Positions 10,822-22,885 of a stretch of DNA of 64,000 bases are shown one piece after another. How positions within the stretch are numbered: the first letter of the stretch is position 1; each line of letters begins with the position of its first letter. Source of the DNA: Lycorma delicatula (lineage: Eukaryota > Arthropoda > Insecta > Hemiptera > Fulgoridae); assembly GCF_047948215.1 (NCBI RefSeq), contig NC_134465.1, positions 46,841,946-46,905,945 on the forward strand, in the 5' to 3' direction. Under the pieces are notes generated by a model. It saw nothing but the letters and a program-made list of their open reading frames with translations, searched no databases and had not been told where the DNA came from. The position numbers and the translations under genes were made by a program.

Positions 10822-12160
10822 GTCATGATACCAAATAAAGTAGGAGGAGATAAGTGTGAAGAATACAGAACAATAAACTTTACTACTTATGCATCAAAAA
10901 TCTTAACTAGAATTCTGTACAGAAGAATTGAGAGAACAGTGGATGATGTGTTAGGAGCAGACAAATTTGGTTTCAGGTAAAGTATAGGGTCAAGGGAAGA
11001 AATTTTAGGCCTCAGATTAATAGTAGAAGGAAGATTAAAGAAAAACAAACCAACATACTTGGCATTTATAGACGTAGAAAAGGCATTCGATAACGTAAAC
11101 TGGAATAAAATCTTCAGCATTTAAAAAAAAATTAGGGTTCAAATACAGAGATAGAAGAACGAGATTGCTAACATTTACAGGAACCAAACAGCAACAGTAG
11201 TAATTGAAGAACATAAGAAAGAAGCCGTAATAAGAAAAGCAGTCCGACAAGGATGTTCCCTATCACCGTTACTTTTTAATCTTTACATAGAACTAACAAT
11301 GATGTTAAAGAACAATTTAGAACCGGAGTAACAGTACAAGGTGCAAAAGATAAAGATGCTACGATTTGCTGATGATATAGTAATTCTAGTTGAGAATAAA
11401 AAAAATTTAGAAGAAACAATGAACGGCATGAATGAAATCCTACGCAAGAACTACCGCATGAAAATAAACAAGAACAAAACGAAAGTAATGAAATGTAGTA
11501 GAAATAACAAAGATAAACCACTGAAAGTAAAAATAGGAAGAGAAAAGATTATGCAAGTAGGAGAATTTTGTTATTTGGGAAGTTCAATTACTAATGAAGG
11601 ACGAAGCAGGAGCCATATAAAATGTCGAATAGCACAGGTGAAATGAGTCTTTAGTCTTTTTTAAGCCTTTAGTTTATTTTTGCTTACATCAAAAATTAAT
11701 TTAAACGTCAGGAAAAGAATTTTGAAAATACGTATATGTTTCGTACTCGTATATGTTTTGAGCGTAGCTTTATATGGAAGTGAAACTTGGACAATCGGAA
11801 AACCTGAAAAGAAAGGATTAATTGCGATCTATAGGAAAATGTTAAAAATTAGACGGGTGGATAAAGTGACAAATGAAGTGGTATTGTGGCAAATTGATAA
11901 AGAAAGAAGAATTTGGAAAAATATAGTTAAACTAAGACATACTTATAGGCCACAAATTAAGTCATCCTGGAATAGTCGTTTTAATATTGGAGTGATAGAA
12001 GGGAAAAATTGTGCAGACAGGCAACGTTTGGAATATGTAAAACAGATTGTTAGGGATGTAGGATATAGGGAGTATACCGAAATTAAACTACTGGCAGTTG
12101 ATAGGGAATCTTGAAGAGCTGCATCAAGCCAGTCGAATGATTGAAGACAAAAAAAGAAAA
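10822..12160 (+). pseudogene. LINE reverse transcriptase, copy 2 (old, decayed)
   Basis: Same LINE family as at 5661 but more diverged. It starts within the RT domain at IPNKVGGDKCEEYRT and passes through the palm segment AFIDVEKAFDNVNW near 11065-11105. The FADD motif is near 11370, and the copy ends with the family C-terminus SWRAA...QSND followed by a purine-rich A tail at 12146. Lesions include a stop after GFR near 10980, a frameshift in an A run near 11122, a stop and rearranged sequence near 11645-11680, and a stop in place of W near 12113. This is the second longest LINE copy by RT coverage. The higher number of lesions suggests it is older than the copies at 5.7, 42.5 and 60.2 kb. 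Confidence 0.9.
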
Positions 12161-12329
12161 TAAAAAAATACATATGGGTTAAACTGAGAATTATTTCCTT
12201 TTTTAATTTTTCCGGCTACATATCTATTGATGTTGCAACAGTTTAACTGTAAAGGGAAAGTGTAGAGATCAACCAATAATTTGTATATCGGCCAATTTAG
12301 TCCCTCTTGCACCAAAAACAAAAAAAAAA

Positions 12330-13065
12330 AATACTTAGTTCTTTTTTCGTGTTTTGACCTGTATTTTAATTAATATCTCGGAACATGTCCAATATAAATT
12401 CTTTGAAAAATTGATAGCATTTGTAACATTAAAGTTTTCACAAAATCAAAAAAAGAGGTGTAGTTTTCGCTATTTTAAATATCAAATCTTTTGTACACTG
12501 GTCATAAAAAATTGAGTTTTATTACAATGAAAGTATTATTAAAATATTTAAAAGGCTAAATTTTGTATTGATATATTTAAGGGTGAAAAAACCACCCTTA
12601 ACTACAATCTTTTCAGGATCTAAGAATGTATCAATATAAGATACATGTAGTTGATATGGGAACTTAACATTACAACATGACTTGACTTCAGAATTCTAAA
12701 TAATTTTTTAATTTTTTTATCATTTCTTAGACTGTTTTTTTAGGTGTTTTGATAAAAATCTTATTTAAGATTGTTGACGAGAAAGAAGGTTAAACGGGGC
12801 AAAAATATTTTTATTTCTTTTTTTTTTTTTAGCAATTGATAAAGATCCTCCTTAGTGTAAAAACACAAAAATGGTTATAGAAATTAGGTGTTCTAATTTT
12901 TCATTTTGATATCTCCGTACTGACTCAATATAGATTCTTAAAAATATTTTATATCTGAAGCACTGGTGGTGTTAAATTTTGAACAGAATTAAATAAGGAG
13001 GAAAGGCAGTTTCAACTATTTATAATTTTTGTCTTTTTGTACAGTGGTCGTAAAAAAGCAGCTAG
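12330..13065 (+). repeat. Two diverged direct repeats of about 160-200 bp
   Basis: A segment at about 12350-12515 (ATATCTCGGAACATG ... TTTTGTACACTGGTCATAAAAAA) recurs, diverged, at about 12900-13055 (ATATCTCCGTACTGA ... TTTTTGTACAGTGGTCGTAAAAAA). The start-to-start distance is roughly 540 bp. Both hold a TTTTGAACA/TTTTCACA block with a matching AAAATCAAA-like stretch. No protein is recognised. Confidence 0.55.
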
Positions 13066-13319
13066 GCCCTCCAGCCCGGTTAGCCTGGCGGGTGGCGTCT
13101 AGGAATGGGATTATTAGGTGTCCAAAATTGATTACCTCTTCTGTAAAATTATTTTTTTAGATTGATGAGAAAATTGATATAACGAAAGTTAAATTAGAAA
13201 TTTAATTCTAGAAATTAATACTAACGAATCGGAATTTTCTACCAGTGATCGGGACGTTCCGCTGTCTACGTTTTGGTTTAGTTCTTTATTTTATGAAGAA
13301 AAACAATTACGTAAATAAA

Positions 13320-14015
13320 AATATCTGATGCGGACACCACATGACTTCCTTGTACGCCTATTAAATTATATATACACATTTTTGAAAGTACGTAAAATTT
13401 TATTTCATTAATAACTTCTTTTTTTTCTTTTTTTTTATTATTATTATTGAATTCTTATTTATCGTAAACTTTTTTTTACAATTAGAAGCTATAATTATTG
13501 ATAAATCAATATATTTAAATTAAAAAAAAAAGTTAAAAAAATGAGGTGAAGTCTGATTCGACCTTCCCCCTTTATGATCGAAATATTTCATTAAATAAAA
13601 TTTTATTTGCCTATAACTTTGGAACCAATGAAAATAAGTACCACTCATGGTATATCGTTGAAAATCTCTCAATGCAATGAGGTCTTATTATTGCGCTTAA
13701 GAAAAAGTGCAGAATCTAACTTTTTTTGGATTTTGGACTGTTTTGGACACTTTTGGTTCAGCCGATTACAATCAAAAGGGAAGATGCACAACTAGATGTT
13801 ACAACAGTCCTAAATCCAAAATTTCAACATCGTACGACTAATAATTTTTAAGTTATGCGAGATACTACATACGTACGTACGTAAAAACGTCACGCTCAAA
13901 CTAATCAAAATGGATTCAGGGATGGTCAAAACAGATATTTCTATTTTGAAATCTGGAACCGAAATTTTTTTGCGATCACAATACTTTCTTTATTTCGTAC
14001 AAGGAATTAAAAATA
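13320..14015 (-). repeat. Repeat B, copy 2 (near full length)
   Basis: One of the most complete B copies, about 690 bp. The outer end is GATGCGGACACCACATGACT, followed by a TTA-rich zone and a T-arm-like 'gattcgacc' piece. Next come GGAACCAATGAAAATAAGTA, CTAGATGTTACAACAGTCC and ACGTCACGCTCAAACTA, and the copy ends near the ACAAGGAATTAAAA hairpin end. It encodes no convincing protein. Confidence 0.85.
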
Positions 14016-14211
14016 TATTATTAATATATATTTCGCATATATATTGATATATAGTAATATAAAAAGAATACGCCTGACCAACACGAGACATGTACTAACG
14101 AATCGCGATTTTACGCTAGTGATCCGTTCATTCTGGTGCTAAGCTAAGGGGGACGGACATACATACAGACCCAAATACAAATACCCTTTAGTAGGGTAGA
14201 ATATATTTATT

Positions 14212-14762
14212 TATTTTTTGTCTTCCAGTCATTTGACAGATTTGATGTAGCTCTCCAAGATTCCCTATCTAGTGCTAGTCGTTTCATTTCGGTATACCCC
14301 GTACATCCTACATTCCTAACAATTTATTTTACATATTACAAACGTTGCCTGTCTACACAATTTTTTCCTGCTACCTGTCCTCCAATATTAAAGCGACTAT
14401 TGCAGGATGCCTTAATATGTGGCCTATAAGTCTGTCTCTTCTTTTAGCTATATTTTTCCAAATGCTTCTTTCTTCATCTATTTGCCGCAACAACTCTTCA
14501 TTTGTCACTTTATTCACCTACCTGATTTTTAACATTCTTCTATAGCATTACATTTAAAAAGATTCTAAACTTCTCAGATACTCCTATCGTCCATGTTTCA
14601 CTTCCATGTAAAGCGACGCTCCAAACATAAATTTTCAAAAATCTTTTCCTGACATTTAAATTAATTTTTGATGTAAAGAAATTATATTTCTGACTGAAGG
14701 CTCGTTTCGCCTGTGCTATTCGGCATTTTATATCGCTCCTGCTTCGTCCATCTTTAATAATT
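14212..14762 (-). pseudogene. LINE 3' fragment, copy 3
   Basis: Reverse-oriented C-terminal part of the LINE ORF, beginning 5' at a form of TKDGRSRSDIKCRIAQ near 14755. The A tail is at 14212-14222, seen as a T-rich run followed by GTCTTC. It covers RMLKIR and the segment ending SN(Q)SND. Lesions include a shortened region near 14545-14575, where the ETWTIG/EAFEMRC part is altered. The 5' break coincides with the (TA)n microsatellite at 14765. Confidence 0.88.

Positions 14763-14764
<2 letters not shown>

Positions 14765-14806
<42 letters not shown>
14765..14806. repeat. (TA)n microsatellite
   Basis: About 21 uninterrupted TA units between a LINE fragment and a mariner fragment. Confidence 0.97.
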
Positions 14807-14809
<3 letters not shown>

Positions 14810-14810
<1 letters not shown>

Positions 14811-15190
14811 TGTCTAAAACGTAACGTATTGAGCCTTTGGAGGCAAAAATCGAGAAAAAAGTTATTGTTATTGGAAAATAATATTATGAAACCACAAACT
14901 CACCATTTTTTGTCGATGATCATCTGCCATTTTTCAGGTAATATCATAATCCCGTCGCTATAGATTCCTTCTGTGGTTTCCGGTCAAAAAATTGTGACAC
15001 CTGGTTTTCACAGACCTCTTTTGAAACTAATTTAATACCATTGAGGAAGCTCTACACAGACCGAAACAAATGATAGCGTGACAGTATCATAGCCAGGTCC
15101 AGGCTATACGATGGATACGTTAAAACCTCCCGGTCAAGTTCTCTCAATTTTTGACGGATCAAAATTAAAATTTGATAACATTTTTTCTGG
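14810..15190 (-). pseudogene. Mariner transposase C-terminal fragment
   Basis: Reverse translation gives the end of a mariner-type transposase: DLAMILSRYHLFRSV, then SFLNGIKLVSKEVCEN and SQFFDRKPQK. A further piece, DGIMILPEKWQMIID, is in another frame. In the family the first piece carries the third catalytic aspartate in a PSDYHLF context; here that D is replaced (LSRYHLF). There is a stop after FRSV and a frameshift after KPQK. The N-terminal domain and the first two catalytic residues are missing. It is a different family from the two complete mariners in the window, judging from its wording. Confidence 0.8.
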
Positions 15191-15464
15191 ATTAACAGTA
15201 AAAGATAAAAATTAATATAATTTTAATCAGTTCAGGTCTAGACTTAGACCTTTTGATTACGTGCTTCTTGGAAATGTATAATGATGTTATGTGTGTTTTG
15301 TATTTAGTATTGACGAAACGTGATTGTGGATATTTTTATACCTGATGGTGCTAATAGATTGATGCGGTGAAAACGTAAGAAATTCCTATGACAAATGTAT
15401 GGTAAGAGTATAATTATAATTAAAATTAATTATATATGTGTTTTTAGTGTAAAATAAAAAAATA

Positions 15465-15960
15465 TATACAGATGTATCACGAAGTTCTCTCAGGACTTTC
15501 TTTACCTATTCTACTCGTAAAAATAATGAAAAAAGTTCATAAAAACATATGTCCTAAAATGATTCGTTTGCAGGTTACATCTAGTAAAAGATTTCGCTTG
15601 GATTTCAGTTTAAAGATAAAAGTTATTTTGTTTAAGTGTCCTCCAAACCATCGAATGCGAAACTCCAATCCGCTTAGAAAGACGTCGTGTAGTGACGCCT
15701 GGACTGTGCTGAACTGCATCGATAATAATTTCATCACATACAAAATGTCGGGGTAGTTGTTTTGGGATCTGGAATCCTGCGATTCGGAAAACTTATTTCA
15801 AACTTTATTTCGAAAAACTTATTTTACTGCAGCAGCTGTAGCATTACCATTACAAACACCCAAAATTAATACCATATCAGCGTATTCCTCTGTTGTAAAT
15901 AAGTACGGCATTACTTCAATGGGAAACCCATCATGTTCAAACTAAAATTCAAAAAAAACT
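15465..15960 (-). pseudogene. DUF4817-type transposase N-terminus, internally deleted element
   Basis: Reverse translation gives a helix-turn-helix N-terminus of the DUF4817 kind: LFTTEEYADMVLILGVCNG (about 15915-15860), then YPNRRIPDPK-like codons after a disturbed stretch. A second helix-turn-helix piece, TTRRLSKRIGVSHSMVWRTL, is at about 15700-15640. The sequence then jumps straight into terminal DNA of repeat K (15640-15500), ending in ATACAGATGTATCACGAAG near 15468. The whole catalytic domain is absent. This ties repeat K to the transposon as its end sequence. The order of pieces suggests a non-autonomous deletion derivative. Confidence 0.75.
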
Positions 15961-17189
15961 AATGACAGCACAGTTTAATGTAACTTACACAATGATTTAA
16001 AAAAACTAGCATTGCGCATTGTTGATCAGCTGTTGTTATTTTATTGCCAATTTTGAAATAATAATTTTTCAAATAAATTATTGTATTTTCGTCATTATTA
16101 AAAAAACCCTTTCGACACGCCGGAAGGCGGAGGTAGATTTCATCGGTGTTAAGTAGGGGATAAAAAAGATTTCCACCTTAAAGTTAAGAAAAACTTCAAA
16201 TTTACTCATTACGACAATGGTCTCATGTAAAAAAATGTCAAATGATTAGCGTACGACTAGCCCCACATCTTCTTACAATTCCAGCAACATTTTGGTCATT
16301 CCTTACCGTAAGGGTTAGTCATATAAAAAATTGTTACAAACAAAAGTTTTAGGTAATGTTTAGAAGACTAACGACCACTTTAATACTGTACCTATTAAGG
16401 AAGGTATGATTCTTTTTTGTTTTCAAAACCCCATCTTTTCCACCCCCAGAGCCAATTGTTGGTGATATCAAAAAAACTTTGCTTAGGTAGGTTTTAAGTC
16501 CTTATACAAAAAATAGTATGAACTTTAAACGAATTCGATATTTTACTTAATAAGAAAGTTATAGTGATATTTTTTTTTTTTAGAAAAAGCCTTCTCAATT
16601 CCACCTCCATGGTCCGATTTTGGCCGTTAACGAATCGACCGAGATTTTGGGACGAGTTATTTTTAAGGAACAATTTGAAAGTGATTGGCGCAAAATTACG
16701 GCAGTTATTGTGTCCGCAAAAAAGTGGAATATATATATATATAATTTTGACCTGACGGTCGTTTTGGGGTCCGGTGGATATGAAATGCGAAGATATGTCG
16801 AAATTTTCCGAAAGTCGAATCATGGTACCCATTACAATAAGTAACTTTCTTATGAAATCTATTTAAAATTATTACTAAGTAATTTTGATGTATTTATTTT
16901 AATTTTATAATTGTCTAATTTCCAGTTTCTAGAAAATTCTTTTTTACAGCAATTTTTAAAATTTTTAATTTGTTTTTATTCATTTTTCACATCACTAAAA
17001 GAGAATTTTGTTTTTATTTAATAAGTACTTTTCTGATAAATGTAGTAATGTATTGTTTCTTTAAAAAATTGGAATTTTTCTAACTTTTTGTTTTATTCAA
17101 CTTCTCTTACACCAGAATTGAATTTTCTACATATTTTGTTTATAAGTTTTATGTATTTATTAACAATTTAACAATATATGTCAAACATA
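15961..17189. other. Single-copy, repeat-like interval
   Basis: Holds a GC-richer piece near 16115-16150 and the A/T-framed block at 16400-16850. The ORFs at 16494-16832 and 16564-16844 lie on both strands over the same bases and neither has recognisable motifs. I know of no family and see no second copy here. 16860-17189 is plain AT-rich DNA. Confidence 0.45.
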
Positions 17190-17850
17190 AAATACAGATT
17201 TTCTACCCCAATTTATTGGGTTTCACTCTTTCTTTCTTTCTTTTTCCTGTTTAGCCTCCAGTAACTACCGTTTAGTTAATTCTTCAGAGGATGAATGAGG
17301 ATGATATGTATGAGTGTAAATGAAGTGTAGTCTTGTACGTTCTCAGTTCGACCATTCCTGAGATGTGTGGTTAATTGAAACCCAACCACCACCAAAGAAC
17401 ACCGGTAACCACGATCTAGTATTCAAATCCGTGTAAAAATAACTGGCTTTACTAGGACTTGAACGCTGTAACTCTCGACTTCCAAATCAGCTGATTTGGG
17501 AAGACGCGTTAACCACTAGACCAACCCGGTAGGTTAAATTGGGTTTCACCCTAGATTTATCAAAATCTACTGCAGATATGTTGTGGGACCTACTTTATTC
17601 TATTTTTCAGGTCAATAACAATGAAAAATTACTAATTTTACCTCTTAAATAACATCCTAAAAATTTCAGTACGATCTCATTTCACTGGGGTAGATGAAAT
17701 CGGAGCGAAATTTTTCACTAGCCGTAAGTGGCAAACGAAACATTTTAGTACATATGTTTGTATGAATTTTTTCCATCATTTTCACGAGTAGAATAGGTTA
17801 CAAATGTCCCACCAGAACTTTGTGTTACAGTCATGTTACTCCATATGATA
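17190..17850 (+). repeat. Repeat K, copy 1, interrupted by SINE A
   Basis: K sequence at 17190-17226 and 17538-17850 is split by a SINE A insertion. The K part carries TTTTTCAGGTCAATAACAA, then a segment with TTCACTAGCCGTAAGTGGCA, and ends near AACTTTGTGTTACAGTC. Other K pieces are at 15500-15640, 34140-34370, 34915-35240 and 52730-53030. Confidence 0.75.
17227..17537 (-). mobile_element. SINE A, full length, with target duplication
   Basis: A full-length reverse copy of the tRNA-derived SINE A. On the reverse strand it runs from GGTTGGTCTAGTGGTTAACG (A-box region), through a B-box-like GTTCAAGTCC, to a purine-rich AAAGA-type tail. A perfect 12-bp duplication, ATTGGGTTTCAC, flanks it at 17215-17226 and 17538-17549. 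The duplicated bases belong to the interrupted K repeat. Confidence 0.92.
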
Positions 17851-19565
17851 AATATTTCTGATCAGAAGTTAATTGATTAAATATTTCAATTTTTTTTTAA
17901 TTAGGTCTTTAACGTTTCCTTTAGGTGATTTTTAATTTAAAAAAAAATTGTTTTTTTGTTCTTATTAAATAAGAATAATAATTGTATTATTTTTACACGG
18001 AGACTACTATATTTTTTTTTAAGAATAAAAAAATAAATAAACAAAAACGAACTTTGTAAAAGTAACGGTAAATTATATATAAATAATAAGAAATTTGTTG
18101 TTTCAAGTCGTAATGGCAATCAAAAATTTTAAGAATATACTTTATTATATGCCAGATTTTTCAAATCTGACATTCTATATTATATGTTTGTTTCTGTATA
18201 TATATATATATACGGTAGCGTATTAATGCTTCTGTGGAAAGGATAAATATCTTTAAAAAGGAGAAGCGTTAGACAGCTGTCTAATGTACATAAATGTTAT
18301 TTTTCTCACCGCTATACTATATAAAATTGAATGTGTGTGAGGTTTTGTTTGTGTGTGCGGCTTAACTCATTCGTATTATGTCCTCGTTTCCACGCGATTG
18401 CTTACCTCTGCCTTTTTTTTCTTCTTCGTAAGAACGGTTTAAGTCGACTACTGAATCATTTTTTTTTTCTCTGTTGCTTTACTCTTTCATATATTTTATA
18501 TGATTTTTATATATCAGATTTTATTGAAGGTCGCGTCGATTGTAAAAGGTAAAAGAGAGTTAAATTCTAGTACGATGTTAGAATTTGTCATCTTTAAGTC
18601 GCTAGTTATTTATTACAGTTGTAATTATGGTACTACATGTCTAGTAACAGAATTAAATTTTATGACTTTTAAATAAGAAATTTATAAAATATATATTTTA
18701 AATATTTATGTAATGTACAATAAAAATTATTATTTTTATTATTATTATTATCAGAATCATCGTCGTCGACGTCGCCGCCGCCTGCCACCATCACTATTAT
18801 CATTATTAGTTTAGGATCAGCACACCGAAGTAAAGCGGTTATCGGTTCCAGAGTGGATTAATTGTCCGCAAACAGAGATTTTGGTTTTTCAGGGTTTTAT
18901 CAGATTTTCAGGGTTTTGGTGGGACACCCACACACTGGGGAACAACGTTATAAAGCATTTTACCCCTTCTATAATAAAAAAAAGATTTTGAAAAAAAAAG
19001 AAGATATTATTATTACATAAAATATTTATTTATTTTTTGTATTTTTTGTGAAATCGTCATGCATTATCGACAAATAATTGAGTCACAATTGACTGCATCG
19101 GATCTACCCATTTATTTTAACGCGGGCTTTGATGTTATTTCTTGTTACAGAAAATACTAACGTATACATTTTATAAGAATAAACTTTTCAATAAATTATT
19201 TAAAATAATTGCTACTTAAACACGTCATCTTGAATAGTAATAAAACTAAAGGAAAACAAAGTTGAAGTAGCAACAACAAAATTAATTAATTTATAAAGTC
19301 GGTTAATATTACTAACTGGTTTCTAAAAAAATAAAATCGTTTAAACAAACCATTAACGACTCTCTTTTATTACTTAATTACAGTATGTTTATTTTAAAAA
19401 CAGTAATTAATCAAGAAAAAAAATAGACATATATATTTGTTTGAAATGTGTGGTTTAATAAAAATTGATTAACCTGTCCATAATTCTATTACTTCCATTT
19501 AAATTATTCAGTTATGATAAGTTTTAACTTAACATTGATTTTTTTTTTAATTTACTTTAAATAAC
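17851..19565. other. AT-rich interval without recognised gene
   Basis: Contains a short (TA)n at 18196-18213 and a trinucleotide tract at 18730-18815 (TTA units, then TCG/GCC units, then ATC units). Short frames here, such as 18331-18552, have no motif I recognise. Confidence 0.6.
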
Positions 19566-19569
19566 GATG

Positions 19570-19740
19570 CCGAACACCGTAGCTTAATAGGTAGCGTGTC
19601 GACATTTCGTGCATAGGTCCCGAATTCGAATCCCGGACAGGCATGACATCTTTTCATACGCTACCAATTCCCACCGGGTTAATGACCATAGCTAATGATG
19701 TCCACCCTTTCATGATCGAAAAAACTCTTGTAAATATTTA
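19570..19740 (+). repeat. tRNA-derived SINE H, copy 2 (partial)
   Basis: The head has AGCTTAATAGGTAGCGTG in the A-box position and GAATTCGAATCCCGGACAGG as the B box with a T-arm-like pairing. It is followed by the family tail GGCATGACATCTTTTCATAC and GCTACCAATTCCCAC. It is truncated relative to the copy at 59475. Confidence 0.75.
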
Positions 19741-20044
19741 TTTTTAATTTCATTAATAATTTATACGTTATTAATAATAAAATGTATTATTTATAACTGT
19801 TCAAAAAAGGAAAAAAAACAATTATAAATAAAATAAAATCAAGAATAATATTAAATAAGGAAATAGATAATTTTGACTTTGCGGGCGATCTGGTACAATC
19901 GTAAACAATTTTGAAGTTAAAAAATTTAAATAGAAACATTAAAAAAATCGCAGGAAAAATGCGATTAAATATTTCCTGTGATAAAATAAACTGAAATCTA
20001 AAAAATAATAACGGTAAAATTAAAATATCTCAGCAAAATATACC

Positions 20045-20645
20045 GGTGATTCAAAAAGTCTACACAATTATAAAGTATATAAAAATTTATTTAGATAACT
20101 TACAGATTAGGTTTCATCTTACGGTTGAGGTTTCATCTCATAGAAAATCACATCACGTTTGTCATCCAACATTTACTTTGTTTCGACATACCTTCCATTT
20201 GTAATACGACATCTTGCCTAAAGTCGATCCAAGACTATAGCTAGCATGTCGGACGTTACTTCTACAGCTGTGATGCTAATTCGAAGTCTTAGCTTAACAA
20301 GACCGACAGGTTTAAACCGGTACATAAACTCGATGTTTAATGAAATTCTACAAGAAAAAATCTGGGGAGCGAGGTGGCCATACGATTGGACTTTTACGAC
20401 CAATCCACCGACCTGGGAATCGAGTATCAAGAAAATCTCGGACTTCTAGTTAGCACTGAGATGGCATCCCGTCTTGCTGATGGTAATGGCATCATTACTA
20501 TAGAAAATTTTTAATCACGTCATGGTAAATGATACCATTTACGGTTGTTTTTTGAAAGAAGAACGAGCCGTAGAGTCTTTGTTTGGTTAGGACAAATAAT
20601 CAATGCCAGGAAAATATTATAACTTTGGTGTCAGATTTTTTTATT
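20045..20645 (-). pseudogene. DUF4817-type transposase fragment
   Basis: Reverse translation finds YGSFFFQKTTVNGIIYHD at about 20575-20525. Next comes FPGRWIGRKSPIVWPPRSPD near 20415-20360, where the family's third catalytic block starts, and TAVEVTSDMLAIVLDRL near 20275-20225. This is the same domain order as in the better preserved element at 55322-56663. A deletion removes the residues after RSPD, including the expected catalytic D. Stops and frameshifts are frequent. The left edge near 20042 (TACCGGTGATTCAAAAAG) may be the transposon end; no matching right end was found. Confidence 0.75.
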
Positions 20646-20656
20646 TTTTACTAAGA

Positions 20657-21959
20657 TACGAGGGTAAGTCAATTATTATCCGCAATGTAGTTATACATTT
20701 TATTGCAGTAGAAATAGGAAACTTACATGTACATTATTTTTCAACATAGTCTCCTTGCATTTCAACGCACTTGGTCCATCATTGCACAAGCTTCCTGGTG
20801 CTCTCATAAAAGAAGGTTTTCGGTTGAGCTGTGAGCCAGGAATGCACCGCTTCTTTCACTGTATCGTCCGAGTTAAATCGACGGCTCCTTAATGCCTCTT
20901 TGAGTGGACCAAACAAGTGGTAATCAGAAGGGGCAAGATCAGGACTATACGGAGGATGAGCCAGTACTTCAAAGTTGAGTTTCTGAAGCGTTTCAGCAGC
21001 GTGGGTAGCAGTATGTGGACGGGCATTGCCTTGCAACAACACAACATATTTCGACAGCAGTCCTCGGCGTTTGCTTCGAATTGCAGGCTTCAGCTTGGCA
21101 GTAAGCATCTCACTGAAACGCGCACTGTTTATTATCGTGCCCCTTTTCTCATAATGTTCCAATAGTGGGCCTTGTGAGTCCCAAAAAACCGTAAGCATTA
21201 GTTTTCCTGTGGATGGTTGGGTATTGAATTTTTTTTTGCAGGGCGAATTTGGATGTTTCCATTCCATACTCCGTCGTTTACTCTTCGGCTTGTAATGATG
21301 AATCCGTGTTTCATCATCGGTGATGATTCTGTCTAAGATGTCCCTTTCGTTACTGTAGCGATCCAAATGTTTTTGGCAGATGTCCAAGCGCGTTTGTTTA
21401 TGCGACTGTGTGAGTTGTTTTGGGACCCGTCTTGCACAGACTTTATGAAACCCAAGTCTGTTGTGGATGATTTCGTAGGCAGAATCGTGACTAATTTGCA
21501 GACGATGTGCCACTTTATCAATGGTACCTCGTCTGTCTAAGAAAACCATGTCATGTGCACGCTCAATGTTTTCCTTATTTGTGGCGGTTAACGGTCGTCC
21601 GGCTCCTTCGTCGTGCGTAACACTTGTGCGACCATTTTTGAAATGTTCAGTCCATTAGTAGACACTCCGTTGCGGCAATACACTGTTCCTATACTGTACC
21701 GAAAGTTTTTGATGATTTTCGGGTCTTCATACACCTTCCGACCACAAAAAACGGATCACTGAACGTTGCTCTTCTTTGGTGCTAACATAAGCCATGGTTA
21801 ACGGCAGGGCAGCGATAATGGAACTAATCTAGCAGCATTAAACCTGCACAGAGATAACAAAAATTAAACCACGCATGCGTCATCTACGCAGCCCGACAGT
21901 ACTACCAACATAAACAAAAATATAACTAAATTGCGAATAATAATTGACTTATCCTCGTA
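20657..21959 (-). mobile_element. Mariner element 1, complete with TIRs
   Basis: The ends form inverted repeats of about 40 bp: CGAGGGTAAGTCAATTATTA at the left (20659 on), and its complement with two or three differences ending at 21957. TA dinucleotides lie at both edges, as expected for the mariner target site. At 1.3 kb it has the normal mariner size. The single transposase gene is on the reverse strand and is inactivated. Confidence 0.93.
20770..21795 (-). pseudogene. Mariner transposase 1, inactivated
   Basis: The start ATG is at 21793-21795 (MAYVSTKEEQRSVIRFLW). An N-terminal helix-turn-helix domain with stops and a frameshift follows (21730-21560). A 256-codon frame at 20779-21549 then carries the linker RVPKQLT and the first catalytic motif ITDDETRIHHY. 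The second motif is LLQGNARPHTA, and the third is PYSPDLAPSDYHLF. The spacing between second and third positions is 34, the mariner DD34D pattern. The second catalytic aspartate is replaced by glycine (family consensus HDN, here QGN), so the enzyme would be inactive even without the N-terminal lesions. A stop follows KLVQ, before the last residues of the family. Confidence 0.93.
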
Positions 21960-22568
21960 TTTCTAAAAGTTGGTAAAATGAGGAAAATGTATGGTACAAG
22001 TAATATTTGAATTTTTATAAATAAATGTTTGTACGACCATAATTATCTTCTAGAATTTTTAATTATTGTTGTTGGATTGATTTGGTTGCTATATTGTTAC
22101 TCCAAGATAAGTAATAGTCCTTGTTATGTGGAATAAGTTTATTATAAGATAAGGGAACATGTTAATTAAACATGAATAATAATAAAGTCATACAAATATA
22201 AAGTTGTTAGTTTTTTAAATTCTTTAATTAAGTGATTAATTATCCTATATACATTATCTAAGCTAAATTTGTTACTTGGAATATAAGAATAATAATAGCT
22301 GTATGACCATTTATGTTTGTTTACAATGTTTATATAAATTATGGGCTATAATAAACTTTTGAAATAATTACTGTTGTACTGTACGTAAACCTTTATATAT
22401 ATATATATATATATATATGTATACCAGAACAAGGTCTTTTTTATATCCTTACCATTAATTATAATGAACGTCATTTTTAATTTGTCACACAATTTAAATA
22501 AAAGTATTATTATGTAGTTGGCCATGCATGTTCTTTTTAAAATTACGTAAGTGGATTTTGATCTAACC
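21960..22568. other. AT-rich interval with (TA)n
   Basis: No gene recognised. A (TA)n run is at 22394-22419; the YIYI frame over it is an artefact. Confidence 0.65.
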
Positions 22569-22582
22569 AAGTACTTTATAAT

Positions 22583-22871
22583 AACCCACCGGGTTGGTCT
22601 AGCGGTGAACGCGTCTTCCCAAATCAGCTGATTTGGAAGTCGAGAGTTCCAGAGTTCAAGTCCTAGTAAAGCCAGTTATTTTTACACGGATTTGAATATT
22701 AGATTGTGAATACCGGTGTTCTTTTGTGGTTGGATTTCAATTAACCACACATCTCAGGAATGGTCGAATTGAGAATGTACAAGACTACACCTTATTTACA
22801 CTAATACATATCATCCTCTGAAGTATTATCTTAACGGTAATTACCGGAGGCTTAACAGGAAAAAGAAAGAA
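22583..22871 (+). mobile_element. SINE A, full length, with target duplication
   Basis: Forward copy: tRNA-like head GGTTGGTCTAGCGGTGAACG (22591 on), B-box-like GTTCAAGTCC, body with TCTCAGGAATGGTC, and AAAGA-type tail. A perfect 14-bp duplication, AAGTACTTTATAAT, is at 22569-22582 and 22872-22885, proving a target-primed insertion. Confidence 0.93.
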
Positions 22872-22885
22872 AAGTACTTTATAAT

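Noticed and set aside
16494..16844. Overlapping 112- and 74-codon frames on opposite strands
   Set aside because: Neither has motifs, and part of each covers an A/T-rich tract and a short (TA)n. Treated as chance.
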